Positions 46,359 to 55,247 of a stretch of DNA of 64,000 nt are shown piece by piece. Numbering within the stretch: position 1 is the stretch's first letter; each line of letters starts with the position of its first letter. Both the position numbers and the translations under genes were made by a program. This stretch comes from Nocardia ninae NBRC 108245 (GTDB lineage Bacteria > Actinomycetota > Actinomycetes > Mycobacteriales > Mycobacteriaceae), in the NCBI RefSeq assembly GCF_007990755.1, contig NZ_BJXA01000005.1:113876-177875 (forward strand). The letters are read 5' to 3'. The notes under the pieces were generated by a model that ran no database searches, was not told the origin of the DNA, and saw only the letters and a list, made by a program, of their open reading frames with translations.

Positions 46359-47084
46359 ATGTCGACACAGACCGGGGGAAGGCGCGAGCGGCTACGCGAG
46401 GCCACCTTGAAGGAAATCCACGAGGCAGCACGCCTGCTTCTCGTCGAGCAGGGGTCGGCGGCGGTAACCATCAACGCGGTTGCCCGGCAGGTCGGGATGA
46501 GCGGTCCGTCGCTCTATCACTACTACGCCGGTCACGACGCGCTGGTCGGCGCGGTGACCGCAGACTTCTTCGACGAGCTGGCCGCAGCGATGGAACAGGT
46601 CCGCGACGCTCGTGCCCACGCGCCGGTCGGCGAGCGCATACTGGCGGTCTGCCGCGCCATGCGCACGTGGGCGATTACCCACCCGGCCGAGTTCGGCTGG
46701 ATCTTCGCCGCCCCGATCACTCCACCGAACATGCGACCGGAATCCGAACGCCACCGGGCCGGGCAGCGTTTCGAACGGGTGCTGCTGGATCTGACGATCG
46801 AGCTCTGGCAGACGCGCCCGTTCCCGGTGCCCGATCCATCCGAGCTGCCCCCATCCCTGCGCGAGCAGCTGATCACCTACTCGGCCGCGCTCGACAACCA
46901 GTTGCCGCCCGAGGCCGCGCACGTCTTCCTGTCCTGCTGGATCAGGCTGTATGGCCTGCTGTGCATGGAAGTCCTGCACCAGCTCGACTTCGCCTACTCC
47001 GACCTCGAACCGGTTTTCGAAGAATGCCTACGCGACCTCACCAGCATCCTCGGTCTGGCACCCGCCGACCAACCGACCAGGTGA
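46359..47084 (+). CDS. TetR-family regulator
   Basis: The 241-aa protein has an N-terminal TetR helix-turn-helix (AVTINAVARQVGMSGPSLYH then YYAGHDALV) and a C-terminal WHG-like ligand domain ending near DLEPVFEECLRDLTSIL. It diverges from the FAD monooxygenase gene; the intervening palindrome cluster suggests it represses that gene. A longer frame from 46302 is possible, but ATG 46359 starts the conserved region. Confidence 0.88.
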   Translation: MSTQTGGRRERLREATLKEIHEAARLLLVEQGSAAVTINAVARQVGMSGPSLYHYYAGHDALVGAVTADFFDELAAAMEQVRDARAHAPVGERILAVCRAMRTWAITHPAEFGWIFAAPITPPNMRPESERHRAGQRFERVLLDLTIELWQTRPFPVPDPSELPPSLREQLITYSAALDNQLPPEAAHVFLSCWIRLYGLLCMEVLHQLDFAYSDLEPVFEECLRDLTSILGLAPADQPTR

Positions 47085-47176
47085 GAACGCTCAGTCCGGT
47101 GCTCGACTCCGGGAATGACCCCGGTTGACGATCGGAGACAGACCGAACGCACTCTCGTGCCGACCCAGCGCCCTGG

Positions 47177-47830
47177 TCAGCCGTCGTAGGACGTGTGCGG
47201 TGTCCATGCGTCGAGGGGCCGGAGCGCGGCAGCGTGCAGTGCCTCGGCGACCCGGTCCCTGGTGAACGCGCCCTCGCCGAGCACACCGTTGATCTGCACC
47301 GCGACGGCCCGAATACTTTTGGGCGCCAACGTGGTATCCAAGCTGGTGACCAGATTGCGGACCGCCGCCTTCTGCACGCCGAGCGACGCGGCCTGATTCC
47401 ACGGCTTGTCCGCCGCCGCGCTCCCGGTGACCAGCACCCGCGCGCCCTCGGCGAAGAACGGCAGCGCCGCCTGGACGGCGGGCAGCAGTGCGGCGGCACC
47501 GATGGTGAAGTCCTCGATCAGCTCCGGCACCGACAGCTGCAACGGGTCCGCCTGCCGGAACATGCTCGGGTTGAAATGCAGCACGTCGATCCGGCCGTGC
47601 TGCTGCCCCACCTCGGTCACCACGCGGGTCACGTCGGCCGGATCGGACAGGTCGACACCGACTCCCTCCGCGTCGAAACCCTCGCCGCGTAACTGGGCGG
47701 CGAGCGGCTCGGCCTCCTCCGGCAGCCGGCAGGCCAGGAACACCGCGTGATCGTCACGGGCGAAGAGTCGGGCAACGGCCAATCCGACACCGGGACCGGC
47801 GCCGAGCACGAGAAGCACGGGAGCAGACAT
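47177..47830 (-). CDS. SDR-like protein lacking catalytic Tyr
   Basis: The 217-aa protein has a good Rossmann start (LLVLGAGPGVGLAVARLF) but lacks the SDR catalytic signature. The expected YxxxK reads LGVQK, so Tyr is replaced by Leu150 while Lys154 remains, and the NNAG motif is HFNPSM. It may bind NAD(P) without classical dehydrogenase activity. It diverges from the LCP gene by 114 bp. Confidence 0.75.
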   Translation of the reverse strand: MSAPVLLVLGAGPGVGLAVARLFARDDHAVFLACRLPEEAEPLAAQLRGEGFDAEGVGVDLSDPADVTRVVTEVGQQHGRIDVLHFNPSMFRQADPLQLSVPELIEDFTIGAAALLPAVQAALPFFAEGARVLVTGSAAADKPWNQAASLGVQKAAVRNLVTSLDTTLAPKSIRAVAVQINGVLGEGAFTRDRVAEALHAAALRPLDAWTPHTSYDG

Positions 47831-47944
47831 GGGCTCGAGCCTAGACCGCGTCACCGCTACATAACCGGCGATGATCTGGGTATTACGCGCGCGTGCGTAC
47901 TCTCGACGGAGTCGGACAGCGATCGAGACGGCGAGGAACAATCC

Positions 47945-49627
47945 GTGGCACGAGTGCCGAAGAAGGCGGAAGGCACTGAGTCCACGGCGATGGACCCAGC
48001 GTCCGCGGCGATGGACCGAGCGTCCGCAGCGATGAGCGATGACGACGACACCGTCGAGTTCGCCAAGGTCACCGACCCGCCCGCACGCCGCGCACGGCAC
48101 CGCCGCGCCGCCCCGAAAGCCCGCCGCGTAGCCGCACCCCCGCGCCGGTCCCGGAGCGTGGCGAAGAACGCGGTGCGGGTGCTCGTCTCGGTCACCGCCT
48201 TCGCGGTGCTCTCCGGTACCGGGTTCGCCTGGTCGGCCAAGGTCGACTTCAACAACGGGTTCAACCGCTCCGACGCGATCGGCGCCGACGCACCGCATTC
48301 GCTGGGCGGTGACCTCAACATTCTGCTGATCGGCCTGGACACCCGAAAGGACCAGAACGGCAACGACCTGCCGAAAGAGATCCTCGACAAGCTGCACGCG
48401 GGCGACAGCGACGACGGCGGCTACAACGCGAATACGCTGATCCTGCTGCACATTCCGGCGGATATGCGCAAGATCGTCGCGTTCTCCATCCCGCGCGACA
48501 GCTACGTCTCGGTGTCCGGCATCCCGGGCTACGACAAAATCAAGATCAAGGAGGCGTACGGGCTCAAGAAGGCGGCCACGGAAGCCAAACTGATCGCGAA
48601 CGGCGAAAAGGACCAGCTCACCCTGGAACGCGCGGGGCGGGAAGCGGGCCGGGCGTCCATCGTGTCCACCGTTCGCAACCTGACCGGAGTGCCGATCGAC
48701 CGGTTCGCCGAGGTAGCCCTCGCCGGCTTCTATCACCTGGCCGAGGCGCTCGGCGGTGTCGACGTGTGCCTGAACAAGGCGGTCGACGACAGCTACTACT
48801 CCGGTGCCGTGTTCCCCGCCGGGCCGCAACACCTCAACGGTTCCGAAGCGCTCGCCTTCGTCCGCCAGCGCCACAACCTGGAGAACGGCGACCTCGACCG
48901 GACGCGCAGACAGCAGGCCTACCTCACCTCGGTCGCCAAGTCGCTCAAGGACTCCGGAACGCTGACCAATCTCGGCAAGCTCAACGAGCTGATGAAGGTG
49001 GCGCACCAGGACGTGGTGCTCTCTGACGGCTGGGACCTGCTCGACTTCGCCAGCAGCCTCGGTGCCGCGGGCTCGATAGGAGTCGAGTTCCGGACGCTGC
49101 CGGTGCTGCGCTACGACACGATCAACGGCCAGGACGTCAACATCATCGACCCGGCCGCGATCAAGAAGGAGGTGCGGTCCGCGTTCGGGGTCGAGACGCC
49201 GAGCACCACCCCGGCGCGCCCGCCGACAAGCACGGTCGACGTGCTGAACGCCGGCAGCGTGGCCGGGATGGCGGGCCAGCTGTCCACCGCGCTGACCGCC
49301 CGCGGCTACCGCGAGGGCACGGTCGGCAACCGCGGCAGTGCCACCACCACGACCACGGTGACCTATGGCACCGGCGCCGAGGCGGACGCCACCCAATTGG
49401 CCGAAACCCTCGGCGGACTCACGGCCACCGCCGGATCGAGCGTCGCGCCGGGACACGTCCAGGTCGTCCTCGGCAGCGACTTCACCATGCCCGACGAACT
49501 GGCCGCGAGCTCGGCCACGTCGACCGCGCCGACAACGGTCACACCAACCACCCCGACCGAACCTGCCCCCGACACGGGCAAGCCGATCACGACGACGATC
49601 GGCAGCACCGTCCCCTGCGTGAACTGA
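47945..49627 (+). CDS. LytR-CpsA-Psr family protein with LytR_C domain
   Basis: The 560-aa protein has an acidic N-terminal cytoplasmic stretch, a basic segment before one transmembrane helix (VRVLVSVTAFAVLSGTGFAW), an LCP catalytic domain (LNILLIGLDTR, IVAFSIPRDSYV, ALAFVRQRHNLENGDLDRTR) and a C-terminal LytR_C domain (VDVLNAGSVAGMAGQLSTAL), then a Thr/Pro tail. In mycolata, LCP proteins (Lcp1/CpsA) ligate arabinogalactan to peptidoglycan. GTG 47945 follows GAGGAA. Confidence 0.9.
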   Translation: MARVPKKAEGTESTAMDPASAAMDRASAAMSDDDDTVEFAKVTDPPARRARHRRAAPKARRVAAPPRRSRSVAKNAVRVLVSVTAFAVLSGTGFAWSAKVDFNNGFNRSDAIGADAPHSLGGDLNILLIGLDTRKDQNGNDLPKEILDKLHAGDSDDGGYNANTLILLHIPADMRKIVAFSIPRDSYVSVSGIPGYDKIKIKEAYGLKKAATEAKLIANGEKDQLTLERAGREAGRASIVSTVRNLTGVPIDRFAEVALAGFYHLAEALGGVDVCLNKAVDDSYYSGAVFPAGPQHLNGSEALAFVRQRHNLENGDLDRTRRQQAYLTSVAKSLKDSGTLTNLGKLNELMKVAHQDVVLSDGWDLLDFASSLGAAGSIGVEFRTLPVLRYDTINGQDVNIIDPAAIKKEVRSAFGVETPSTTPARPPTSTVDVLNAGSVAGMAGQLSTALTARGYREGTVGNRGSATTTTTVTYGTGAEADATQLAETLGGLTATAGSSVAPGHVQVVLGSDFTMPDELAASSATSTAPTTVTPTTPTEPAPDTGKPITTTIGSTVPCVN

Positions 49628-49637
49628 CGGCGCGGGG

Positions 49638-50096
49638 TTACGCCTGTTCGACTACGGCTTTGATGCGGTTCAACGTTTCCCGCATCCCGTTGACGTTCGT
49701 CTTGCGCCGCGCCCGACCGGCCAGCAGCCAATACACCCGCAAAACCGGGTTGCTGTGCAGCTGAAACGATTCGGTGACGTCGGTGCCGCCCTCGACCGGC
49801 TCGAACCGATAGCGCCAAGTATTGATCGGCATATTGCCGGGGCCGAGCACCGTGAAGGCGAATTCACGCCCCGGCTCGGCGGCGTCGATCCGGCACACCG
49901 TCCAATACTTCAGACCCCAGCCGTTGCGGTTCACGTGTCCGCGGAACTTCACCCCGACGGCGGGGCCGGTAGCGCCACCGAGCCATTCGGCGGCGAAGGT
50001 CTCCGGACTGAAGCGCCCGGTATTGGTGATATCGCTGACCAGCTCCCAGATCGTGTCGGCGGGCGCGGCCATTCGCACTGTCACACTGTCCTGCAT
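49638..50096 (-). CDS. SRPBCC family protein
   Basis: This 152-aa START-like protein begins QDSVTVRMAAPADTIWELVS, with the START/polyketide-cyclase pattern, and contains WTVCRIDAAEPGREFAFTVL and TDVTESFQL. It binds hydrophobic ligands in a helix-grip cavity; the ligand is unknown. It converges with the LCP gene at 10 bp. Confidence 0.85.
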   Translation of the reverse strand: MQDSVTVRMAAPADTIWELVSDITNTGRFSPETFAAEWLGGATGPAVGVKFRGHVNRNGWGLKYWTVCRIDAAEPGREFAFTVLGPGNMPINTWRYRFEPVEGGTDVTESFQLHSNPVLRVYWLLAGRARRKTNVNGMRETLNRIKAVVEQA

Positions 50097-50125
50097 GCTC
50101 GAACGCTAGCAGGAGTAAGCACTCG

Positions 50126-51778
50126 TTAGGGGTGTGTGGAAACCGGCGTCAGTGCGTCGAATTCGGCAACCCAGCGGTCCGGATCGGCCAGCAGCGCGCC
50201 GGGTGGCAGCTCCCAGTAGGCGGCGAGCAGGTCGTAGCCGAGGTGGGCGGTGGCGGCGTGCGCGGGCCAGTGCTCGGCGGTCCACGCGGGTTCCTCGGTC
50301 GCCGAGTCGATTCCGCTGCGTGCGACGCCGACCAGTTCGAACTGCAACTGCTGGGTCAGCGCGACTGCGGGGGCACCGGCAGGCTCGGTGCGCGACAGTT
50401 CCAGCAGGTCGCGGGCGACGGCACCCACCCGCCGCTCGATCCAGCGGAAGGTGCGCCGGTGTGCGCGCGGGACGACGACGTGCGGGACGAGCACCGCGAT
50501 ACCCACACCCAGCACGGTCTCGATGAAGCGGTCGCGGATCAACGGCGCGACGGCGCCGTCGGGGGTGCTGCCCACCGCGAGCAGCGCGATGGGCGTGATG
50601 AAGATCGCGGCCAGCGCGTAGTTGCGCGGCACGAACAGCTCCATGCAGAACAGCAGCGCGGCCACCAACGCGACGAGGGCGTAACCGGTGAACGCGAGCT
50701 GATGCACCACCCCGAACAGCGCCAGGCCGACGATCGTGCCGACGAACCGGTGGATGCCGCGCACCTTGCCGCGCACCCGGTCCGGGCCGATCTGCAACAC
50801 CATCAGCGCGGTGAACACCGCCCAGTGCGGGCGCGGCTGACCGAGCAGCGCGCTGAGTCCGCCGGCGGTCAGGCAGGCAACGCCGACCCGGAAGGCGCTG
50901 ATGGTCGGGTGCGAGTCGAACGACAGCGCGCGCCGCAGCCGGAACCAGACGCCCGGGCGCACGAACGAGATCAACGGGTCGACCACCAGCTCGTTGGTGT
51001 CGTCATAGGCCGGACCCGCGAGCCGGCGGCGGGCCGTAACCAGTTCGGCCAGCAGCTCCGAATCCGGTGTGCGGCTCGGCAGGCCTGCGTCGTAGACCGC
51101 GGCCCAAGCCTCCGCGACCGCGCCGCCCGCCTGATGACGCAGGTCGATGGCGGGCCGGCCCGCTGACCGGGCCGACAGATAGGCATCGACGGCGTTGATC
51201 GCCGCTTCGACGGCGACCCGTTCGGGCTTGCGCCGGTCGCGTAGCACGCCCGCCATCGACGCCAGCACCGACGCGCCGACGCCGAATGCGGTGCAGGACA
51301 ACAGCACTCCCGTCGAGATGCCCGCCTCGGCGGCCATCATCGCGCCGCCGCAGGCGATCACGAACAGCAGTGCGCCGGGCGGACCGAGCCGCAACGCGTC
51401 GATCACGTAGACGGCGACCACCGCGACGATCGTCAGCAAGGACACGGTCAGCAGCGAGGCGCCGAGTCCACCGGCGAGCCCGTGCCCGAGCAGGGCACCG
51501 ACGCCGCAGCACGCGAGCAGGGCGAGGCCCGCGGTGAGCACCACACCCGCCCGCATGCGGTACGCCCTGCGCTCCCCGTACATCACCGCGAAAGCGCCGA
51601 ACAGTACGAACAGCGCGTGCTCCGGCTGCCCCAGCGCCACGACCACCGCGGCGGGCAGCGCAAAGGCCAGCGCGGACCGCAGGCCCGGACTCCACCGACG
51701 GCCCGCGGGCGGCAGCGCGAACAGCAGGGCGCCGATCCGCCCCTGCGGCGGCACCGGGTCGGAGACCGACGAAACCAT
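50126..51778 (-). CDS. FUSC-family aromatic acid exporter-type membrane protein
   Basis: The 550-aa protein has two clusters of hydrophobic segments separated by a polar helical middle, with PHWAVFTALMVLQIGPDRVR and GTIVGLALFGVVHQLAF near the second. This is the FUSC/ArAE-like arrangement (AaeB/YccS relatives), associated with efflux of small aromatic acids or cell stress. ATG 51778 follows GGAAGGAAG. It diverges from the amidase gene by 117 bp. Confidence 0.85.
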   Translation of the reverse strand: MVSSVSDPVPPQGRIGALLFALPPAGRRWSPGLRSALAFALPAAVVVALGQPEHALFVLFGAFAVMYGERRAYRMRAGVVLTAGLALLACCGVGALLGHGLAGGLGASLLTVSLLTIVAVVAVYVIDALRLGPPGALLFVIACGGAMMAAEAGISTGVLLSCTAFGVGASVLASMAGVLRDRRKPERVAVEAAINAVDAYLSARSAGRPAIDLRHQAGGAVAEAWAAVYDAGLPSRTPDSELLAELVTARRRLAGPAYDDTNELVVDPLISFVRPGVWFRLRRALSFDSHPTISAFRVGVACLTAGGLSALLGQPRPHWAVFTALMVLQIGPDRVRGKVRGIHRFVGTIVGLALFGVVHQLAFTGYALVALVAALLFCMELFVPRNYALAAIFITPIALLAVGSTPDGAVAPLIRDRFIETVLGVGIAVLVPHVVVPRAHRRTFRWIERRVGAVARDLLELSRTEPAGAPAVALTQQLQFELVGVARSGIDSATEEPAWTAEHWPAHAATAHLGYDLLAAYWELPPGALLADPDRWVAEFDALTPVSTHP

Positions 51779-51895
51779 CAACTTCCTTCCTGGTCGTCCA
51801 GCGGGGTTGCCGCTCCACCGTAGACCGCCGACCTGCGGGTGACGGCCGCCACTTGGACAGTCGACCCGGTGCCCGCGCGTGGCTAGATTCGTGGA

Positions 51896-53305
51896 GTGAC
51901 CGCTGACGCTCAGACCACCCGCATCCATTCCTTCGCCGACGACGCGCTCGGCGAGCACGACGCGGTCGCGCTGGCCGAGCTGGTGCGCAACGGGGAACGC
52001 AGCCCGCGCGAGCTGGCCGCCGCGGCGGCGGACCGGGCGCGCGCGGTCGAGGAGTTGGCGGCCGTCGCGTACGAGAGTTACGAGCAGCCGCTGCTGCCCG
52101 CCGAACCGACCGGCAGGCTCTACGGCGTCCCGACGTTCGTGAAGGACAATGCCGATATCGTCGGGATGCCGAGCAACCATGGCACCCAGGCGTTTCAGGG
52201 CAAGCCCGCGCGGGAGCACGGCGGGTATGCCCGCCAATTCCTCAGTGCCGGTATGACGGTGCTGGGCAAGAGCACACTGCCCGAGTTCGGGTTCAACGCC
52301 ACCACCGAGCCACCGTTCGCCCCGCCGACCCGAAACCCTTGGCACACCGGTTATTCGGTGGGCGGTTCGTCGGGCGGGTCGGCCGCGCTGGTCGCCGCGG
52401 GCGTGGTGCCGATCGCGCACGGCAACGACGGCGGCGGGTCTATTCGTATTCCGGCGGCCTGCGCCGGGCTGGTCGGGCTGAAGCCGAGCCGGGGTCGGCA
52501 CATCGATTCGGCGATGGCGCGCAAGCTGCCGATCAATATCGTGAGCGAAGGGGTGCTGACCAGAACGGTGCGTGACACTGCGGCGTATACCGCTGCGGTG
52601 GAAGAGTTTTGGCGCAACCCGGCGTTGCCGCCGATCGGTTGTGTCGAGGGCCCGGGGTCCAAACCGCTGCGTATCGCGCTGCTGCTGGAGAACGTGGGTG
52701 GCCCGGTGCCGACGGGTCCGGTTCGGTCGGCGGTCGAAAAGGTCGCTGCCACCCTGGAATCCCATGGCCACCGGGTCGAGTCGGTGCCGCTGCCGTTCGA
52801 TGCCGCGCTGGAGACGGCGTTTCTGCACTATTGGGGTCTGCTCGCCACGTTCGTCGCCTCGACCGGCAAGATCGCCGACCGCAGCTTCGACGCCGGCCGC
52901 CTCGATGATCTCACCCTCGGCCTGCGCCGCCACTTCCTGCGCAGCGCATGGCGTCTCCCGCTGACCCTCTACCGACTACGCGCCGCGGCCGCGACCTACG
53001 AGCGCGCCCTCGGACCGTACGACGCGGTCCTGCTGCCCACCCTCGGCCACGAAACCCCCGAGCTCGGCTATCTCAGTCCCACAGTGCCGTTCGACGAACT
53101 GCTCGACCGCCTGCGCACCTACGTCTCGTTCACGCCGATCAACAACATCACCGGCACCCCCTCGATCACCATCCCCGCCGGCCTCAGCCCGTCCGGCCTG
53201 CCCATCGGTGTGCAGTTCGCCGGCACCCGCGGCAACGAACGCACCCTCCTCGAACTCGCCTACCTCCTCGAAGCCGAAAACCCCTTCCCCCGCCTGGTCG
53301 GCTAG
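51896..53305 (+). CDS. Amidase signature family protein
   Basis: The 469-aa protein has the amidase signature GGSSGGSAALVAAGVVPIAHGNDGGGSI (Ser-cisSer-Lys triad with Lys in TFVKDNADI). It hydrolyses an amide bond of a small substrate. GTG 51896 opens the frame; MTADAQTTRIHSFADD precedes the domain, and the C-terminus (NIPAGLSPSGLPIGVQF type) is complete. Cytoplasmic. Confidence 0.92.
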   Translation: MTADAQTTRIHSFADDALGEHDAVALAELVRNGERSPRELAAAAADRARAVEELAAVAYESYEQPLLPAEPTGRLYGVPTFVKDNADIVGMPSNHGTQAFQGKPAREHGGYARQFLSAGMTVLGKSTLPEFGFNATTEPPFAPPTRNPWHTGYSVGGSSGGSAALVAAGVVPIAHGNDGGGSIRIPAACAGLVGLKPSRGRHIDSAMARKLPINIVSEGVLTRTVRDTAAYTAAVEEFWRNPALPPIGCVEGPGSKPLRIALLLENVGGPVPTGPVRSAVEKVAATLESHGHRVESVPLPFDAALETAFLHYWGLLATFVASTGKIADRSFDAGRLDDLTLGLRRHFLRSAWRLPLTLYRLRAAAATYERALGPYDAVLLPTLGHETPELGYLSPTVPFDELLDRLRTYVSFTPINNITGTPSITIPAGLSPSGLPIGVQFAGTRGNERTLLELAYLLEAENPFPRLVG

Positions 53306-53407
53306 CCGGACCGAAAGCCCGCCGCCGCAGCACAATCCCACAAGAAGCAAGCCGGCCGACTTCAATTGAAGTGGACCGGCTTGCCCAGCGGTAGCTGCCG
53401 CTATCGG

Positions 53408-53725
53408 CTAGTACACGTAGAGGACACCACCGATGTAGCCTGCTTTGTTGTTCCACTGCGGCAGGTGGCTCCCGGCGTCGTTCCACAAGCAGCCTGCCGC
53501 CGATTCTCTACCTTCACCCGCGGCGACGGATCCGGCCACCCAGGCTCGGCATTCCTGCTCATTCCGGAAGACACAGGCGATGACTCGGCCGCTGTCCCAC
53601 GCGTCGATACAGGTCTGAGGCGCCGTGGCCGCCGACGCCGATCCCGCACCGCCCACCGTCAAGAACGCCGCACCGAGTACCCCTGCGGCAAGTCCGGTGA
53701 TGAGTCGAACACGTTGAGTAAGCAA
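53408..53725 (-). CDS. Secreted Cys-containing small protein
   Basis: TTG 53725 is preceded by GGGAGGG six bases upstream. The 105-aa product has a signal peptide ending near ASAAT, then a mature domain with Cys in TCIDAWDSGRV, IACVFRNEQECR and AAGCLWNDAG, consistent with two disulfides. No family recognised. Secreted by Sec. Confidence 0.7.
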   Translation of the reverse strand: MLTQRVRLITGLAAGVLGAAFLTVGGAGSASAATAPQTCIDAWDSGRVIACVFRNEQECRAWVAGSVAAGEGRESAAGCLWNDAGSHLPQWNNKAGYIGGVLYVY

Positions 53726-54095
53726 TGTAATCCCTCCCCTACTTGAATCATTCGAACCTGAATATTCGAATGTTGCTCGCCCCTTGATATTTGGAGGCTG
53801 GCACCTACAAAAGCTAGGGACCTGAACCTGTTTCCTTCTTATAGGATCCTTAACGTGCTGCTCGAGGCTGTTAACACTTCGCTTACGCGGGGAGCTGGGT
53901 CTCGCTGACCGACCCCGCCGTACTCCAGGCTCGGTTGAGGGTTGCGACCACGCACCACCTGCTCGCAAACAAGGCCCTCGGCACAGTCGCCGTCGTGGCC
54001 GAAAGGCTACTCGGGCACCGTGATCGGTGGGCTATGCATTCCTCGCACGGCGTCGAACGTCCCGCGAGAGGTATGCACGGCCGACAGGCGCGGGC
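53726..54095. other. Intergenic region with a coding-like remnant
   Basis: No complete gene is supported. On the plus strand, from about 53875 to the TAA at 54097, an open frame without a start codon reads LTDPAVLQARLRVATTHHLL and so on. It might be the end of a lost gene. The rest is promoter-like and relatively AT-rich near 53750-53860. Confidence 0.3.
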
Positions 54096-55115
54096 CTAAG
54101 GGTGGCCGGAACCGGGGCGTTCGCGGTGGATGGGGCCGTGAGAGTCGTCGCAGTGTTCCTCCAGTACCGGGAGTAGTCGGTCGGCGGCGGGGCCTGCGGC
54201 AGCGGCGACGAGTTGGGAGTGGTCGACCTGGAGTGTGGTGTGAGTGATTTCGTAGTCGTGGTCGAGGAGGCGTTCGATCTGCTGGCGCAGGCCGTGGCAG
54301 TCGGCGCCCGGTTGGACGAGTACGTGTGCGGACAGGGCGACGTTGCCGGAGGTGATCTGCCAGACGTGCAGGTCGTGTACCTCGTCGACGCCGGGAATCT
54401 CGACGAGGCGGCGGCCCAGCGCATCCGGATCCACGCCGGCGGGTGCGGCTTCCAAGAAAATACGGCCGGATTCGCGGACCAGACCGAGGCCCGCCTTCAC
54501 CATCAGCGCGACCACGACGAGTGTGGCGATCGCGTCCGCGCGGGCGAATCCGGTGAGCAGCACGACGACTCCGGCGACGGCGGTCGCGATGAAGCCGTAC
54601 AGGTCGTTGAGCACATGCTGGAACGCGCCCTCCACGTTGAGACTGGAGCGGTTCGCCTTGCTGATCGCCCAGGCCGCAACCACATTCACCACGATGCCGA
54701 CCAGCGCGGTGACGACCACCAGCCCACCGGTCACCTCCGGCGGATCGAGCAGACGCCGGATGGCCTCGTAGGTGAGCCAGCCCGCGAGCACGAGCAGCGT
54801 GATGCCGTTCGCCTGCGCGGACAGGATCTCGGCCCGCTTGAAGCCATAGGTATATTTGCCGCGCGCGGGCCGGGCGGCGATCCGAATCGCGGTGAGCGCG
54901 AGCACGATCGATGCCGCATCGGTGAGCATGTGCGCCGCATCCGAGAGCAAGGCCAGCGAATTCGCCAGCAGACCCACCACGACCTCGATCGACATGAACC
55001 CGGCGATCAGCGCCAGCGCGACCGTCAGCCAGCGGCGATCGGCGTCACCGGACACCCCGTGCGAGTGTGCGTGGCCGTTGCCATGGCCGTGTCCGTGCTC
55101 GTGTTCATGTCCCAT
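54096..55115 (-). CDS. CDF-family divalent cation exporter
   Basis: The 339-aa protein has an N-terminal His-rich stretch (HEHEHGHGHGNGHAHSHG), six transmembrane helices with the Zn/Cd site residues SDAAHMLTDA and HVLNDLYG, and a C-terminal cytoplasmic domain (HDLHVWQITSGNVALSAHVL). It exports zinc, cobalt or cadmium by proton antiport. ATG 55115 begins the His-rich stretch. A TATGCGCATA palindrome lies just upstream, a site type used by ArsR/SmtB metal sensors. Confidence 0.9.
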   Translation of the reverse strand: MGHEHEHGHGHGNGHAHSHGVSGDADRRWLTVALALIAGFMSIEVVVGLLANSLALLSDAAHMLTDAASIVLALTAIRIAARPARGKYTYGFKRAEILSAQANGITLLVLAGWLTYEAIRRLLDPPEVTGGLVVVTALVGIVVNVVAAWAISKANRSSLNVEGAFQHVLNDLYGFIATAVAGVVVLLTGFARADAIATLVVVALMVKAGLGLVRESGRIFLEAAPAGVDPDALGRRLVEIPGVDEVHDLHVWQITSGNVALSAHVLVQPGADCHGLRQQIERLLDHDYEITHTTLQVDHSQLVAAAAGPAADRLLPVLEEHCDDSHGPIHRERPGSGHP

Positions 55116-55142
55116 TAGCCGCCTGCTTTCATCACCGCCACG

Positions 55143-55152
55143 TATGCGCATA
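55143..55152. promoter_or_regulatory. TATGCGCATA palindrome upstream of the CDF gene
   Basis: A perfect 10-bp palindrome lies 28-37 bp before the CDF start codon, between the exporter and the second mycolyltransferase gene. It could be a metal-sensor operator. Confidence 0.35.
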
Positions 55153-55247
55153 TCTGCATCTGTTTACCCACCTTAGCCGACCCTATGCCGACCGCAGCCT
55201 ACTACGTGGGATGACCTGGATCACATGGCTGCGGCCAGCTGGGGAGA

